A stretch of 64,000 nucleotides of DNA from Mycobacterium sp. ITM-2016-00317 (GCF_002968295.1 NZ_CP134399.1:62001-126000), one strand, 5' to 3'; numbered from the stretch's first letter, positions 34,376-43,581 are shown. The notes: generated by a model from the letters alone, not told the origin. Translations and numbers: made by a program.

Positions 34376-35924
34376 CTCCGACCCGATCCGCGACGATCTG
34401 GCGGAGCTGCAGCGCCGCCGCGCGCTGACCGAGGACGCCGCGCGTCCCGACGCCGTGGCGCGGCGGCACGCCTCAGGCAGCCGGACCGCCCGCGAGAACG
34501 TCGCCGAGCTCGTCGACCCCGGATCGTTCGTGGAATACGGGAGATTCGCCATCGCGCCGCAGCGGATGCGCCGCGACGTCGAGGACCTGATCGCCCGCAC
34601 CCCCGCCGACGGACTGGTCGCCGGTACCGCGCGGATCAACGGGAGTCCCTGTGCGGTGCTGTCCTACGACTACACGGTGCTCGCCGGCACCCAGGGCGCG
34701 CTCGGGCACCGTAAGAAGGACCGGCTCTTCGAGTTGATCGAACGGATGCAGCTGCCGACGGTGTTCTTCGCCGAGGGTGGGGGCGGCCGGCCCGGCGACA
34801 CCGACTATCCCGTGGTCTCCGCGCTGGACACCCGCGCGTTCGCGCTGTGGGCCGGACTGTCCGGCGTCGTGCCGCGCATCGCGATCGTCAACGGCCGCTG
34901 CTTCGCCGGAAACGCCGTCATCGCAGGGGCTTCCGAGCTGATCGTCGCCACCCGCGGCGCGTCGCTGGGCATGGGTGGGCCGGCGATTATCGCCGGCGGC
35001 GGTCTCGGCCTGGTGCCCCCCGACGACGTCGGGCCGATGACGATGCAGGAACCCAACGGCAACGTCGACCTCGTGGTCGACGACGAAGCCGCCGCCGTCG
35101 CGGTGGCCAAGAAACTGCTGGGCTACTTCCAGGGCCCGGTGGACTCGTGGACCGCCCCCGACCAGACCGTGCTGCGCACCGCGGTGCCCGAACGCGCGCG
35201 CCGCGCCTACGACGTCGCCCCGGTCATCGAGACGATCGCCGACGAGGGTTCGGTGACGTTCCTGCGGCCGCGGTTCGCCCGCGAGATGGTGACCGCGCTG
35301 GGCCGCATCGAGGGCCGGCCGGTCGGGGTGATCGCCAACGACACCCGCTTCACCGCAGGCGCGATCACCGCGGCCGCCTCGGACAAGGCGGCGCGGTTCC
35401 TGCAGCTGTGCGACGGGTTCGGGCTACCCGTGCTGTCGTTGATCGACTGCCCCGGATACATGGTGGGCCCGGCCGCCGAGGCGGAGTCGCTGGTGCGGCG
35501 AGCGTCCCGGATGTTGGTGGTAGGCGCGGCGCTTCGGGTCCCGATGGTCGCGGTGATCCTGCGCCGCGGCTACGGGCTGGGCGCGCAGGCGATGGCCGGC
35601 GGCAGCCTGCACGAGCCGGTGCTGACCGTGGCGTGGCCGGGCGCACATCTGGGCCCGATGGGCCTGGAGGGTGCGGTCCGGCTGGGCATGCGCAAAGAAC
35701 TCGACGCGATCGCCGACGAACGGGAGCGCGAGGAACTGGTCCGGGTCGCGACCGCGGCTGCGCAGGACAACGCCATGGCACTGAATGCGGCGATGCTGTT
35801 CGAGATCGACGACGTGATCGACCCGGCCGACACCCGGTCGGTGATCGCGGCCACGTTCGCCGCGGCGGACACGGGCACGAAAAAACCGGCTCCCAGCGGG
35901 AGCCGGTTCGTCGATACCTGGTGA
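34368..35924 (+). CDS. Acyl-CoA carboxylase beta (carboxyltransferase) subunit
   Basis: A 518-residue carboxyltransferase of the AccD/PccB family, which moves CO2 from biotin to an acyl-CoA. The N half contains FFAEGGGGRPGDTDY and GRCFAGNAVIAGASELIVAT; the C half has the CoA/biotin pocket segments VGVIANDTRFTAGAITAAASDKAARF and GYMVGPAAEAESLVRRASRM. The last 17 codons (TGTKKPAPSGSRFVDTW) are encoded by a strong hairpin and look like a non-conserved tail. The 3' 76 bases recur at 48.7 kb in the direct repeat that flanks the island. The acyl substrate is not assigned. Confidence 0.9.
   Translation: MADSDPIRDDLAELQRRRALTEDAARPDAVARRHASGSRTARENVAELVDPGSFVEYGRFAIAPQRMRRDVEDLIARTPADGLVAGTARINGSPCAVLSYDYTVLAGTQGALGHRKKDRLFELIERMQLPTVFFAEGGGGRPGDTDYPVVSALDTRAFALWAGLSGVVPRIAIVNGRCFAGNAVIAGASELIVATRGASLGMGGPAIIAGGGLGLVPPDDVGPMTMQEPNGNVDLVVDDEAAAVAVAKKLLGYFQGPVDSWTAPDQTVLRTAVPERARRAYDVAPVIETIADEGSVTFLRPRFAREMVTALGRIEGRPVGVIANDTRFTAGAITAAASDKAARFLQLCDGFGLPVLSLIDCPGYMVGPAAEAESLVRRASRMLVVGAALRVPMVAVILRRGYGLGAQAMAGGSLHEPVLTVAWPGAHLGPMGLEGAVRLGMRKELDAIADEREREELVRVATAAAQDNAMALNAAMLFEIDDVIDPADTRSVIAATFAAADTGTKKPAPSGSRFVDTW
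35884..35908. terminator. Hairpin at the end of the carboxylase gene
   Basis: An 11-base stem (AACCGGCTCCC with its complement) and a three-base AGC loop, preceded by an A-run. It lies inside the last codons of the carboxylase gene and could end transcription in either direction between this gene and the convergent whiB6. The same hairpin recurs at 48741-48765. Confidence 0.65.
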
Positions 35925-36072
35925 AGAGAAACCAGGTAGGAGGGACGGTGCCGCCTGCGCCTCTCGGCGAGTGGTCGCTCGAAGCGACTTTCTTGTTTGG
36001 GGCCCGGGGCATGCCCGGCACCGTCGAATCATGTAACGGGCACCGGTGCCGGAGTATTCCGGGGCCGAGTAC

Positions 36073-36182
36073 TCACGCACTCTCGGCGTAATACACCCGG
36101 CGCTCGCCGACGCTGTAGCCGTTCTGCTCGGCCAGGGACTTGAGCTGGCGCAGTGCGAAGGTGCGGCCGCGCCCACCCTCGG
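36073..36182 (-). pseudogene. whiB6 3' fragment (left repeat copy)
   Basis: It encodes only the last 36 or so residues of WhiB6 (GGRGRTFALRQLKSLAEQNG and the C-terminal tail), identical to the intact gene at 48.9 kb. All four iron-sulfur Cys residues are missing; upstream codons are unrelated sequence. It arose with the direct repeat. Confidence 0.88.
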
Positions 36183-36248
36183 TCGCCACGGCCATCATCG
36201 AACTCGACGTGCCGTTCGAACGCGTCGCCAGACCCGGCGTCGACCGCG

Positions 36249-36374
36249 TCAGTTCGGGCTGCATCGGTAGGGCCGGAAGGAGCGGCGTAGCTCGGCTGAG
36301 TAGAGCTGGGGTTGCTTGAACGGGGCGAAGTGCCCACCGCGAGCCGGCTGGCTGACATAGACGGTGTTGCTCAT
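36249..36374 (-). pseudogene. Epoxide hydrolase C-terminal remnant
   Basis: A short frame reading NTVYVSQPARGGHFAPFKQP and then QLYSAELRRSFR resembles the C-terminal end of alpha/beta-hydrolase epoxide hydrolases, where GGHFAP carries the catalytic His. Nothing of the fold's body is present. A diverged relative is at 46474-46592, at the other end of the catabolic gene run. Confidence 0.55.
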
Positions 36375-36509
36375 CGCCGAGACAACGTCGGCCGAAGAAG
36401 TTGCATAAGGAAATTTTTCATTTCGCCATGCGAAGACGGCGTGGGTACGGGACCCTGTATCCGGGATCCGCAACCGAGCCCGAATGTGACTCGAACGGCA
36501 AGGAGCGAC

Positions 36510-37652
36510 ATGCCAAGAACTGTTGAGATCGCCGGCGCTGGCCTGTCCGGCCTGTTGTTGGCGAGCCGGTTGGCACAACTCGGATGGTCGGTGACCTTGC
36601 ACGAGCGCAACGACGAGCTGCGAATGTTCGGCGCCGGAATCTGGATCTGGGAGAGCGGCCTGCGGGCCCTGGAGACCATCGGCGCGTTCGACCAGGCCAC
36701 GGCCCGTGCTCGCACGATCGCCGAGTGGCGCATCGCCGACGCGCACGGGCGGCCCCTGATGTCGCGCCGCACCACACCGTCGGATCGCTTGCTCCTCCCT
36801 CCGCGCGCGGATCTTTACGAGGCGTTGATCACGCAAGCCCGGGCCTTCGGCGTCGACATCAAGACGTCGTCGACAGCGGTCGGGTTGAGTGCCTCGGGCG
36901 AGCTGGAGATGGCCGACGGAGAACGCCGCAAGGCCGATCTGGTGGTAGCCGCCGACGGCGCGTATTCTCGCCTGCGCGAGTCAATCTCGGCGACGTCATG
37001 GATGGACTACGGCGTTGAGGCCGGGATCCGCATGATGATCGACCGCAACGACGACGATCCCGAAGACACGATCATCGAATACTGGGGCGGGCATCGGCGA
37101 CTGCTGTACAACCCGTGTACCGACGGCCAAGACTACATCTTTCTCAGCGCGCCGGTATCCGACGAGCGTGCCAGCGTGATGCCCGTGGACCGAGAACTGT
37201 GGGCCGGTGCCTTTCCGGTCGCCGCCCCGCTGGTCGAACGGTTCGCCGAGGCCAGTCGCTGGGACCGGCTGGTCAATGTCCGCTGCCGGCAGTGGTCGAA
37301 GGGACATGCCGCGATCATCGGTGACGCCGCCCACGCGATGCCGCCCAACCTGGGGCAGGCCGCAAACACCGCCTTCATCAACGCGATGGGCCTGGCGATG
37401 GCGCTGGAAAAGGACTCCGACATCCCTCGGGCCCTGCGGCAGTGGGAGCGGGACTGCCGACCATTGGCCAATCATGTCCAATGGTGGTCGTATCTCTACG
37501 GTTTCGCGGTCTCCAAGGTCCCGGAGCGGGCGGACTGGATCAGGGCGCGGGTGCTGCGCTCAGTCTCGGGAACGAATCTGTTCCAGACCGGACTGAACAG
37601 GGGCGCCCGCACCGTACCCGCGGGTGCCCGGACGGGTGCGCTGGTGTCCTGA
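36510..37652 (+). CDS. FAD-dependent aromatic-ring monooxygenase
   Basis: A 380-residue class A flavin monooxygenase. The dinucleotide motif GAGLSGLLLASRLAQLG is at residues 8-24, a DG-type motif at VAADGAYSRLRES, and the GD motif IIGDAAHAMPPNLGQAANTAF near residue 270. Relatives hydroxylate salicylate, hydroxynicotinate or related aromatic acids with NAD(P)H. AAGGAG lies seven bases before ATG 36510. It is the first gene of the island's pathway, so the promoter must lie in 36.38-36.5 kb, and the GntR gene two places downstream is the likely regulator. Confidence 0.87.
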   Translation: MPRTVEIAGAGLSGLLLASRLAQLGWSVTLHERNDELRMFGAGIWIWESGLRALETIGAFDQATARARTIAEWRIADAHGRPLMSRRTTPSDRLLLPPRADLYEALITQARAFGVDIKTSSTAVGLSASGELEMADGERRKADLVVAADGAYSRLRESISATSWMDYGVEAGIRMMIDRNDDDPEDTIIEYWGGHRRLLYNPCTDGQDYIFLSAPVSDERASVMPVDRELWAGAFPVAAPLVERFAEASRWDRLVNVRCRQWSKGHAAIIGDAAHAMPPNLGQAANTAFINAMGLAMALEKDSDIPRALRQWERDCRPLANHVQWWSYLYGFAVSKVPERADWIRARVLRSVSGTNLFQTGLNRGARTVPAGARTGALVS

Positions 37653-37689
37653 TGTGTTCCCTCAGCGATCAAGCCGCAGGAGGCTCAAG

Positions 37690-38583
37690 TTGAAGTTCGT
37701 GTCATATACGAGTCCGCAGCGCACCGCTGTCACCGCCGGAGTCATCCGCGGCGACTATGTATTTCCGCTACGTGGCGGGGACGCAGTGGACTGGGCGGGA
37801 CAGTCGATCGGCCTACTGGAGTACATTGCCAGCGGCGCCACCGAGCCCACCGTGGTGGAGAAGGCCGGCCAGCCGCTCACCGAGGTAACCCTTACGGCGC
37901 CGATCCCTACGCCGCGCCGCAACATCTTCTGCGTCGGTCAGAACTACGCCGAGCACTCGATCGAGTTCGACGCGTCGGGCTTCAATGCCGCTGCCGGCGG
38001 CGGGATTCCGGACCGTCCGGTCATCTTCACCAAAGCGCCGTCGACGGTGATCGGACACGAGATGGAGATCCCGTCCCACCACAACCTGACCCAGAGGCTG
38101 GATTACGAGGCCGAGCTTGCAGTGATCATCGGTCCAGGCGGCGCGAAAATCCCCGCGGCCGCGGCGATGTCGCATGTGTGGGGCTACACCATCGTCAACG
38201 ACGTGACCGCCCGGGACCTCCAGCACAGCCACCGGCAGTGGTTCCTCGGCAAGTCGTTGGATGGGACTTGCCCGATGGGTCCGTTCGCGGTGACCGCCGA
38301 CGAGGTCGACCACCGCGACCTGCTCGTCGAGTCGCGGGTAAACGGCGAGCTGAGGCAAAGCGCGAAGACCACCGACCTCATCTTCAGCATCGAGGAGCTG
38401 ATCGCCACCATCAGCGGCGGGATCACACTTCTGCCCGGTGACATCATCGCCACCGGCACCCCGCTGGGCGTGGGCATCGGCTTCAAGCCGCCGCGCTTCC
38501 TGCGTGCCGGCGACGTCGTCGAGATTTCGATCTCCGGGTTGGGGACACTGACCAACGCCATCGCGGACGGAGCGGCAGCATGA
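37690..38583 (+). CDS. Fumarylacetoacetate hydrolase (FAH) family protein
   Basis: A 297-residue FAH-fold enzyme. IFCVGQNYAEHSIEFD carries the catalytic His region, DYEAELAVIIG the metal-binding Glu residues, GYTIVNDVTARDLQ the Asp ligand, and PGDIIATGTPLGVG the C-terminal signature. FAH-family enzymes act on ring-cleavage products (C-C hydrolases, 2-hydroxyhepta-dienedioate isomerases, oxaloacetate decarboxylases). TTG at 37690 is preferred because AGGAGG lies six bases upstream; a GTG three codons on is the alternative. Coupled by ATGA overlap to the GntR gene. Confidence 0.87.
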   Translation: MKFVSYTSPQRTAVTAGVIRGDYVFPLRGGDAVDWAGQSIGLLEYIASGATEPTVVEKAGQPLTEVTLTAPIPTPRRNIFCVGQNYAEHSIEFDASGFNAAAGGGIPDRPVIFTKAPSTVIGHEMEIPSHHNLTQRLDYEAELAVIIGPGGAKIPAAAAMSHVWGYTIVNDVTARDLQHSHRQWFLGKSLDGTCPMGPFAVTADEVDHRDLLVESRVNGELRQSAKTTDLIFSIEELIATISGGITLLPGDIIATGTPLGVGIGFKPPRFLRAGDVVEISISGLGTLTNAIADGAAA

Positions 38584-39284
38584 CTTCCCATACGGGGGGC
38601 CGGGGCGAGAGCATGGCCATCGCCCCCATCACGCGGAGCACCGTGCGAGATGCGGTCAAGGAATCGTTGCGCGACTTGATCATCGGCGGCGGTGTGCCAA
38701 TGGACGTACCGCTGCGCCAGGATGAGCTGGCGTCACGGCTCAACGTCAGCCGCACCCCGCTACGGGAGGCGTTGCACGCGTTGGCTAGCGAAGGACTGGT
38801 CACGATCGATCCGCGCCGCGGGGCCATCGTCTCCAAGCCCACCGTCCAGCAGCTGCTCGATCTCTACGAGATCCGCGAACAGCTTGAGGTGCTGGCGGCC
38901 CGCCGGGCGGTCGACTTCGGGGACGCGGCGCACGTCGAGGAGATGGAGGCGCTCAACGACGAGATGGCCGGTGTCACCGATCCCGCGGTGTGGGCGCGGC
39001 TCAACCAGGAGTTCCACCGCCGGCTCTACGAGCCCTGTCCGAACAAGGATCTGCTGAATTTGATCGGCTCGCTGGCGGTCCGCGCCAGGTTCTACGTCGG
39101 CATCCTGGTGTCCAGCCGGTCCCCCGCTGACGGGGCCGTGCACGAGCACGCCGAGATGCTCAACGCCCTTCGCGACCGCGCCCCTGACGCGATGGAGGCG
39201 GCGATCCGAAAACACCTGCGCTCCACTGTGGCCCATGTGGCGCCGACATTGACCCACAACTCGCCGCTTACCGACGACATTTAG
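38580..39284 (+). CDS. GntR-family (FCD) transcriptional regulator
   Basis: A 234-residue regulator. The winged helix is in residues 20-85: LRQDELASRLNVSRTPLREALHALASEGLVTIDPRRGAIV. The helical FCD domain follows (YEIREQLEVLAARRAVD, and HRRLYEPCPNKDLLNLIGSLAVRARFY with metal-binding His). FCD regulators usually repress the operon they belong to until an organic acid binds. It starts in a four-base overlap with the FAH gene, so it is autoregulated with the pathway. Confidence 0.9.
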   Translation: MTSHTGGRGESMAIAPITRSTVRDAVKESLRDLIIGGGVPMDVPLRQDELASRLNVSRTPLREALHALASEGLVTIDPRRGAIVSKPTVQQLLDLYEIREQLEVLAARRAVDFGDAAHVEEMEALNDEMAGVTDPAVWARLNQEFHRRLYEPCPNKDLLNLIGSLAVRARFYVGILVSSRSPADGAVHEHAEMLNALRDRAPDAMEAAIRKHLRSTVAHVAPTLTHNSPLTDDI

Positions 39285-39303
39285 GTCAAGGAGTCCACTT
39301 AAC

Positions 39304-39531
39304 ATGTCGGTCCAGTACATCCCCGGTGCTGACAGTCTGTCCAATTTCGACGACTACTCGCGCGTCTCGGTGGCCGACGGCCTGGTGGCCGTCGCGGGCC
39401 AGTCGAGCACTGACGGCACCGATCCCGGCGATCAGGTGCGCGTCGGATGCGCTAACGTCGGAAAGGCGCTGGGCGCAGTAGGACTGGGCTTCGAGTTCGC
39501 GGCACTGGCCCAGCCCAAGGCCACTCGATGA
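39304..39531 (+). CDS. RidA/YjgF-like protein, probably truncated
   Basis: A 75-residue frame beginning like RidA-family proteins (FDDYSRVSVADGLVAVAGQSSTDG, then QVRVGCANVGKALGAVGLGF). RidA proteins are about 130 residues and deaminate reactive enamines; 2-aminomuconate deaminases belong to the same fold. Here the second half, including the conserved Arg and Glu that bind the substrate, is missing and the frame ends in a four-base overlap with the hydrolase gene. Either an internal deletion has joined it to the next gene or it is a short, divergent member. Confidence 0.55.
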   Translation: MSVQYIPGADSLSNFDDYSRVSVADGLVAVAGQSSTDGTDPGDQVRVGCANVGKALGAVGLGFEFAALAQPKATR

Positions 39532-40397
39532 GCGCCGCCACGCCTGCCCCGTTGCCATTCAACCACGGGCGCGACCAGGTGATCACCTATCCTTTGACCG
39601 CCAAGGGTATCCGGACGCGGGTGGTGGAGTCCGAGGGCGGCGAGACTCCGCTGATCTGCCTCCACGGGGTCGGGTCGCGTGCCGACCGGTTCATCCCGGT
39701 CATTCCGGCACTGGTGGCGGCAGGCTTCCACATTTACGCGATCGACTTCCCCGGCCATGGTCTGGCAGACAAGACGGAAAGCCTCGACTACCGGCCGCGC
39801 GGGTTCGCAGACTTCGTCGCCGCGGTGCTGGACGAGCTCGGGTTGACCGACGTGGTGATCGCCGGCACCTCGCTGGGTGGGCATGTCTCGGCCCGAATCG
39901 CCTGCGACCGGCCCGATTTGGTCAAGGCGGTCGTGCTTATCGGCACCATGGGGATTTCCGAGTTGCCCGAGGAGAACAAGGTGGCACCGGAGAATGTCTC
40001 CAACGGCAGCCAGGAAGCCGTGCGCAGCAAGCTCGGGTTCCTGGTCTCCGATCCGCAGATGGTCACCGACGCGTGGGTGCGGGAGGAGTCCATGATCAAC
40101 TCGTCTGCCGGCGCCGCATTCGCCCTCTCGGCCGCGGCCACCGCACTCAACTCCGAGGCCAACCTCGACCGCCAGGACGCCCGCCTGCGCAGCGAGCGAC
40201 CCGACCTGCCGGTGCTGATCGTGTGGGGCGCCGAGGACCGGTGGACGCCGTTGCCGATGGGAGAACAGGCCCACGAGTTGCTCCCCGGATCACACTTCGC
40301 GGTGATGCCAGGCTGCGGGCACGCGCCGTACTTCGAGGACCCACCGTCGTTCGCCGAAATCGTTTCCGAGTTTGCCATCAAGGAGGGCATCCGTTGA
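39528..40397 (+). CDS. Alpha/beta hydrolase
   Basis: A 289-residue hydrolase. The oxyanion motif HGVGSRADRF is near residue 48, the nucleophile elbow GTSLGGHVSARIA near residue 113, the acid in VWGAEDRWTPLP near residue 232 and the catalytic His in GCGHAPYFEDP near residue 264. This arrangement is shared by meta-cleavage product hydrolases and N-formylmaleamate-type amidohydrolases of aromatic pathways. It overlaps its neighbours by four bases on both sides, so it is firmly part of the pathway operon. Confidence 0.87.
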   Translation: MSAATPAPLPFNHGRDQVITYPLTAKGIRTRVVESEGGETPLICLHGVGSRADRFIPVIPALVAAGFHIYAIDFPGHGLADKTESLDYRPRGFADFVAAVLDELGLTDVVIAGTSLGGHVSARIACDRPDLVKAVVLIGTMGISELPEENKVAPENVSNGSQEAVRSKLGFLVSDPQMVTDAWVREESMINSSAGAAFALSAAATALNSEANLDRQDARLRSERPDLPVLIVWGAEDRWTPLPMGEQAHELLPGSHFAVMPGCGHAPYFEDPPSFAEIVSEFAIKEGIR

Positions 40398-40813
40398 CCG
40401 ATCACTGGCTGCTGTTGGAAAGCGGCGCCGTAGTGGATGGCGACACCACCCTGGAGCCGAATTGCATTGGTTCGGTGCGCAATTCGACGATACCGGGGAT
40501 TGGCTCGGTCGACCGCTCCGCCGACGTGCCGCGCGGCTCGCGGCTCGCGGTCATCTGTGCGCAGGGCAGGGCGATCATGCCGGAGCTGCAAACCCTGATC
40601 GCCGCTGCCAACGTCCTGCCCCACGAGTACGGGTGGGAGTCGCTGTCCTACGAGCGGGCCTTCGAGGGGTTCCCCGTATCCAAAACGCAGCTGAACCGGA
40701 GCCGCGATCAGTGCCTCGAGGTCGTCAACGAAGTTCGGAAGTACGAGAAGGTCGGTGCGGCAACCGGACCCGCGGCAGGATGCGTCAATGGTCAAGGGCC
40801 GGAGGGAGAATGA
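40394..40813 (+). CDS. Unrecognised 139-residue protein in the catabolic operon
   Basis: I do not recognise this family. The frame begins with a TTG that overlaps the hydrolase stop (TTGA) and ends in an ATGA overlap with the ABC ATPase, so its expression is coupled to both. The protein has no membrane segment or signal peptide. The central part (RGSRLAVICAQGRAIMPELQTLI) is neutral to hydrophobic, and the C-terminal half (RSRDQCLEVVNEVRKYEKV) is helical and charged. Two Cys are present, at CIGSVR and CAQGR, plus one near the end. It could be a small enzyme or an accessory subunit of the pathway. Confidence 0.65.
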   Translation: MTDHWLLLESGAVVDGDTTLEPNCIGSVRNSTIPGIGSVDRSADVPRGSRLAVICAQGRAIMPELQTLIAAANVLPHEYGWESLSYERAFEGFPVSKTQLNRSRDQCLEVVNEVRKYEKVGAATGPAAGCVNGQGPEGE

Positions 40814-42396
40814 CGGGGATCGCGACGCCGGTCAACGGGGACGGGGCCAGGCTCCCCGACATCGGGACCACCCCGGGCCGGTTCGGGGTGGCGGGCGCCA
40901 CCCACGACTACTCCGGTGTGGTGGTGCTGCGCGATGTGGACTTCGACTTGGTCGGTGGCCAGATCCAAGCGCTAATCGGCGAGAACGGCTCCGGCAAGTC
41001 GACGTTGATCAAGGTTCTTACAGGTGCGGTCAAGCCGACCCGTGGCACCCTGCGTCTGGACGGCGAACCGGTGACGTGGGCGTCGCCGCAAGCCGCTCAG
41101 TCCGCCGGCATCGCCGTGGTGCACCAGAATTACAACCTCTTCCCACACATGTCGGTCGAGCACAACCTGCTGGCCGGCACTCCGCGGCCGCCTCGCAGAG
41201 CCAAAGCTGCTGGTGCGGTGGACCATGGGCGATGGCGCACTCGAGTCGAGGAGTTGTTCGAACGACTCGGCGTCCGCGTCGACCCGCGGGCGGTGGTGAG
41301 CTCGCTGGGACCCGCCGAGCGCAAGTTCGTCGAGATCGCCCGGGCGATGCTGCGCGAGCCGCGGTTCGTGATCCTCGACGAGCCCACCGCGGCACTGGAA
41401 CCGTCGGTCGCCGACCAGGTGCTGGAGTTGATGTGCACGCTGCGTGGGCAGGGCCTTGGCCTGGCCTTCGTATCACATCGCCTCGATGAGGTGATCGCCA
41501 CCGCGGATCAGGTGACGGTGCTGCGCGACGGCCGTAGGGTAGATCAGCGGCTGGCAGCGGATCTGTCGACCACCGACCTGACGACGATGATGATCGGCGA
41601 GCGGCCACGGCGTCAGCGGCCCCGACGGTCGACGTCGGCCCAGCCGGAGGTGCTGGTAGGGCTGCGCGACCTGCGTATCGTGGATGGTCGGGCCGGTGTC
41701 GACCTTGACGTCCACGAGGGTGAGATCCTGGCCGTCACTGGGCTTTTAGGCTCGGGTGCGGCAACCGTGGTGGCCATGCTGGGCGGCGACGTGCCGCTGA
41801 GGGGCACGTGTGAGGTGGCCGGAAAGCACGCCACCATCTGCTCCGTCCGTGACGCCCAGAAATGGGGTATCGGCCTGATCCCCGAGGACCGCAAGGGTCG
41901 CGGACTCGTCGTCGAACAGACCTGCGCATTCAACGTATCGTTGGCTTCGTTCGACCGGGTCGGCAGGTCGGCGTGGCTTTCACGGCGGATGCTGCACCGC
42001 CGAGCCGAGGACTACCGAACGAGGTTAGGGATCAAGATGGCCGGCCTCGACGTCGCCGCTGCCACCCTGTCCGGCGGTAACCAACAGAAGGTGATGATCG
42101 CCAAGCTGTTGGCCTCCGACACCAAGGTCATGGCCATCGAGGAGCCCACCCAGGGCGTCGACATCGGCGGCCGGGCCCAGATCCATGAGCTGCTGCGCGA
42201 TTTCGTCGCCGAGGGCGGCAAAGCGGTGGTGGTGTACTCCACCGACATCGCGGAGGTTCTCACCCTCGCCGATAGGGTCGCCGTTTTCCGCCACGGAGCC
42301 CTTGCCCACGTACTACCCGCCAACGACCTCGACGAACCCACTCTGGCCGCGCTCGTCGTCGGGGATCCCCAGCCGGCCCAAGGAGCCCGCCCATGA
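40810..42396 (+). CDS. Ribose-type ABC importer, tandem ATPase (RbsA/MglA-like)
   Basis: A 528-residue ATPase made of two nucleotide-binding domains. The first has Walker A GENGSGKST near residue 58, signature-like SSLGPAERKFVEIARAM and Walker B FVILDEPTAALE. The second has a degenerate P-loop (GLLGSGAAT), the signature LSGGNQQKVMIAKLL and Walker-like VMAIEEPTQGVD. This tandem organisation is specific to the carbohydrate uptake transporter 2 group. In this operon it probably imports the pathway's substrate rather than ribose. Confidence 0.92.
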   Translation: MTGIATPVNGDGARLPDIGTTPGRFGVAGATHDYSGVVVLRDVDFDLVGGQIQALIGENGSGKSTLIKVLTGAVKPTRGTLRLDGEPVTWASPQAAQSAGIAVVHQNYNLFPHMSVEHNLLAGTPRPPRRAKAAGAVDHGRWRTRVEELFERLGVRVDPRAVVSSLGPAERKFVEIARAMLREPRFVILDEPTAALEPSVADQVLELMCTLRGQGLGLAFVSHRLDEVIATADQVTVLRDGRRVDQRLAADLSTTDLTTMMIGERPRRQRPRRSTSAQPEVLVGLRDLRIVDGRAGVDLDVHEGEILAVTGLLGSGAATVVAMLGGDVPLRGTCEVAGKHATICSVRDAQKWGIGLIPEDRKGRGLVVEQTCAFNVSLASFDRVGRSAWLSRRMLHRRAEDYRTRLGIKMAGLDVAAATLSGGNQQKVMIAKLLASDTKVMAIEEPTQGVDIGGRAQIHELLRDFVAEGGKAVVVYSTDIAEVLTLADRVAVFRHGALAHVLPANDLDEPTLAALVVGDPQPAQGARP

Positions 42397-43538
42397 CTAC
42401 ATCCACCGCCGGCACCGAGCGCAAGGGGCCACCGGATGTGCGACCGACACGAGTGATCGGCGAGCTCTTCGACAAGGCGTTCGTCCCCGCCGTACTCGTC
42501 CTGCTGGTGCTGTATCTCGGGTTCACCAACGACGCCTTTCTGTCGCGGATGAACGTCACCAACATCCTCACGCAGGCTTCGATCCTTGCGATCGTGGCCT
42601 TTGGTGCGACGTTCGTGATCATGGCGGGACAACTGGATCTGTCGACCGGTGCTGCCTCGGCTCTGATCAGCGTGCTGGGCGCGACGGTCATGGTGAGCAC
42701 CGGATCTGCGGCGGTGGGAATCGCCGTATGTCTGCTGCTGGGTCTGGTGTTCGGCCTCGTCAACGGTGCGGTGGTGACGTTCCTGGAAGTGCCGTCGTTC
42801 ATCGCCACGCTCGGCACGATGATCATCAGTTCGGCGATCGCGCTGGCGCTGACCAACGGTGGCGTGGTCACCGGTCTGCCCGAGGGATTCCGCTCGCTGT
42901 CCACCCTGCGGGTGGCCGGGCTGCCCGTGCTGGTGTGGATCACCGCGGCGGTGTTCTTCGTGCTGTGGTGGCTGCAGCGGCAGACGGTGTTCGGCTACCA
43001 GGTACTGGCCGTCGGCGGTAACCGCGAAGCCGCTCGCCTGTCGGGCATCTCGATTCCCCGCGTCACCATGCTGGTGTTCCTGATCTCCGGGCTCACCGCC
43101 GCGCTGGCCGGTATGGCACTGCTGATTCGCGTCCAGTCCGGCCAGCCCAACGCCAACGCCACGTTGGCGCTGGAAGCCATCGCGGCGGTCGTCGTCGGTG
43201 GGACCAGTCTCACCGGCGGGCGCGGCTCGATCGTGCGCACCCTGTGGGGTGTGCTGCTCATCGCGGTGTTGCGTAACGGCCTCGACATCAGCGGTATCAG
43301 CGAGGACTTCAAGAACATCGTCATCGGTGCGGTGCTCATACTGGCTGCCTCCGCGGATTTCCTGCGCAGGCGGCTCGTGCGCTCGCGACGTGAGGGCTCT
43401 GCCGTCGAACCCGGCGGCGTGGGCACCATCTCGCTGGCCACCGATGCCGAGAAGACCGACAGCGGCGCCTCAGCACCCGAAACCACCGATCCCAAGCCGT
43501 CCCAAGGGCCGGCACGCAACTCCGTTCCACACCCCTAG
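42393..43538 (+). CDS. Ribose-type ABC importer permease (RbsC-like)
   Basis: A 381-residue membrane protein with eight to ten hydrophobic segments. The motif ILAIVAFGATFVIMAGQLDLS (first 20 residues typical) is the hallmark of BPD_transp_2 permeases, followed by GLVFGLVNGAVVTFLEVPSFIATLGT and GGNREAARLSGI. The last 45 residues are a Ser/Pro/acid-rich cytoplasmic tail. It overlaps the ATPase gene by four bases and works as a homodimer with it. Confidence 0.9.
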   Translation: MTTSTAGTERKGPPDVRPTRVIGELFDKAFVPAVLVLLVLYLGFTNDAFLSRMNVTNILTQASILAIVAFGATFVIMAGQLDLSTGAASALISVLGATVMVSTGSAAVGIAVCLLLGLVFGLVNGAVVTFLEVPSFIATLGTMIISSAIALALTNGGVVTGLPEGFRSLSTLRVAGLPVLVWITAAVFFVLWWLQRQTVFGYQVLAVGGNREAARLSGISIPRVTMLVFLISGLTAALAGMALLIRVQSGQPNANATLALEAIAAVVVGGTSLTGGRGSIVRTLWGVLLIAVLRNGLDISGISEDFKNIVIGAVLILAASADFLRRRLVRSRREGSAVEPGGVGTISLATDAEKTDSGASAPETTDPKPSQGPARNSVPHP

Positions 43539-43581
43539 CGCACCCGCACCACCTCACCCATCCGAGAAGCGAGGATTCCTC

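Larger units (their letters stand above)
35849..36182. repeat. Direct repeat, left copy (334 bp) flanking the catabolic island
   Basis: This copy contains the last 76 bases of the carboxylase gene, the intergenic hairpins and the last 110 bases of whiB6. It is identical to 48706-49039 apart from one base (G at 35910 versus A at 48767). Beyond 36182 the sequence departs abruptly from whiB6. Confidence 0.93.
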
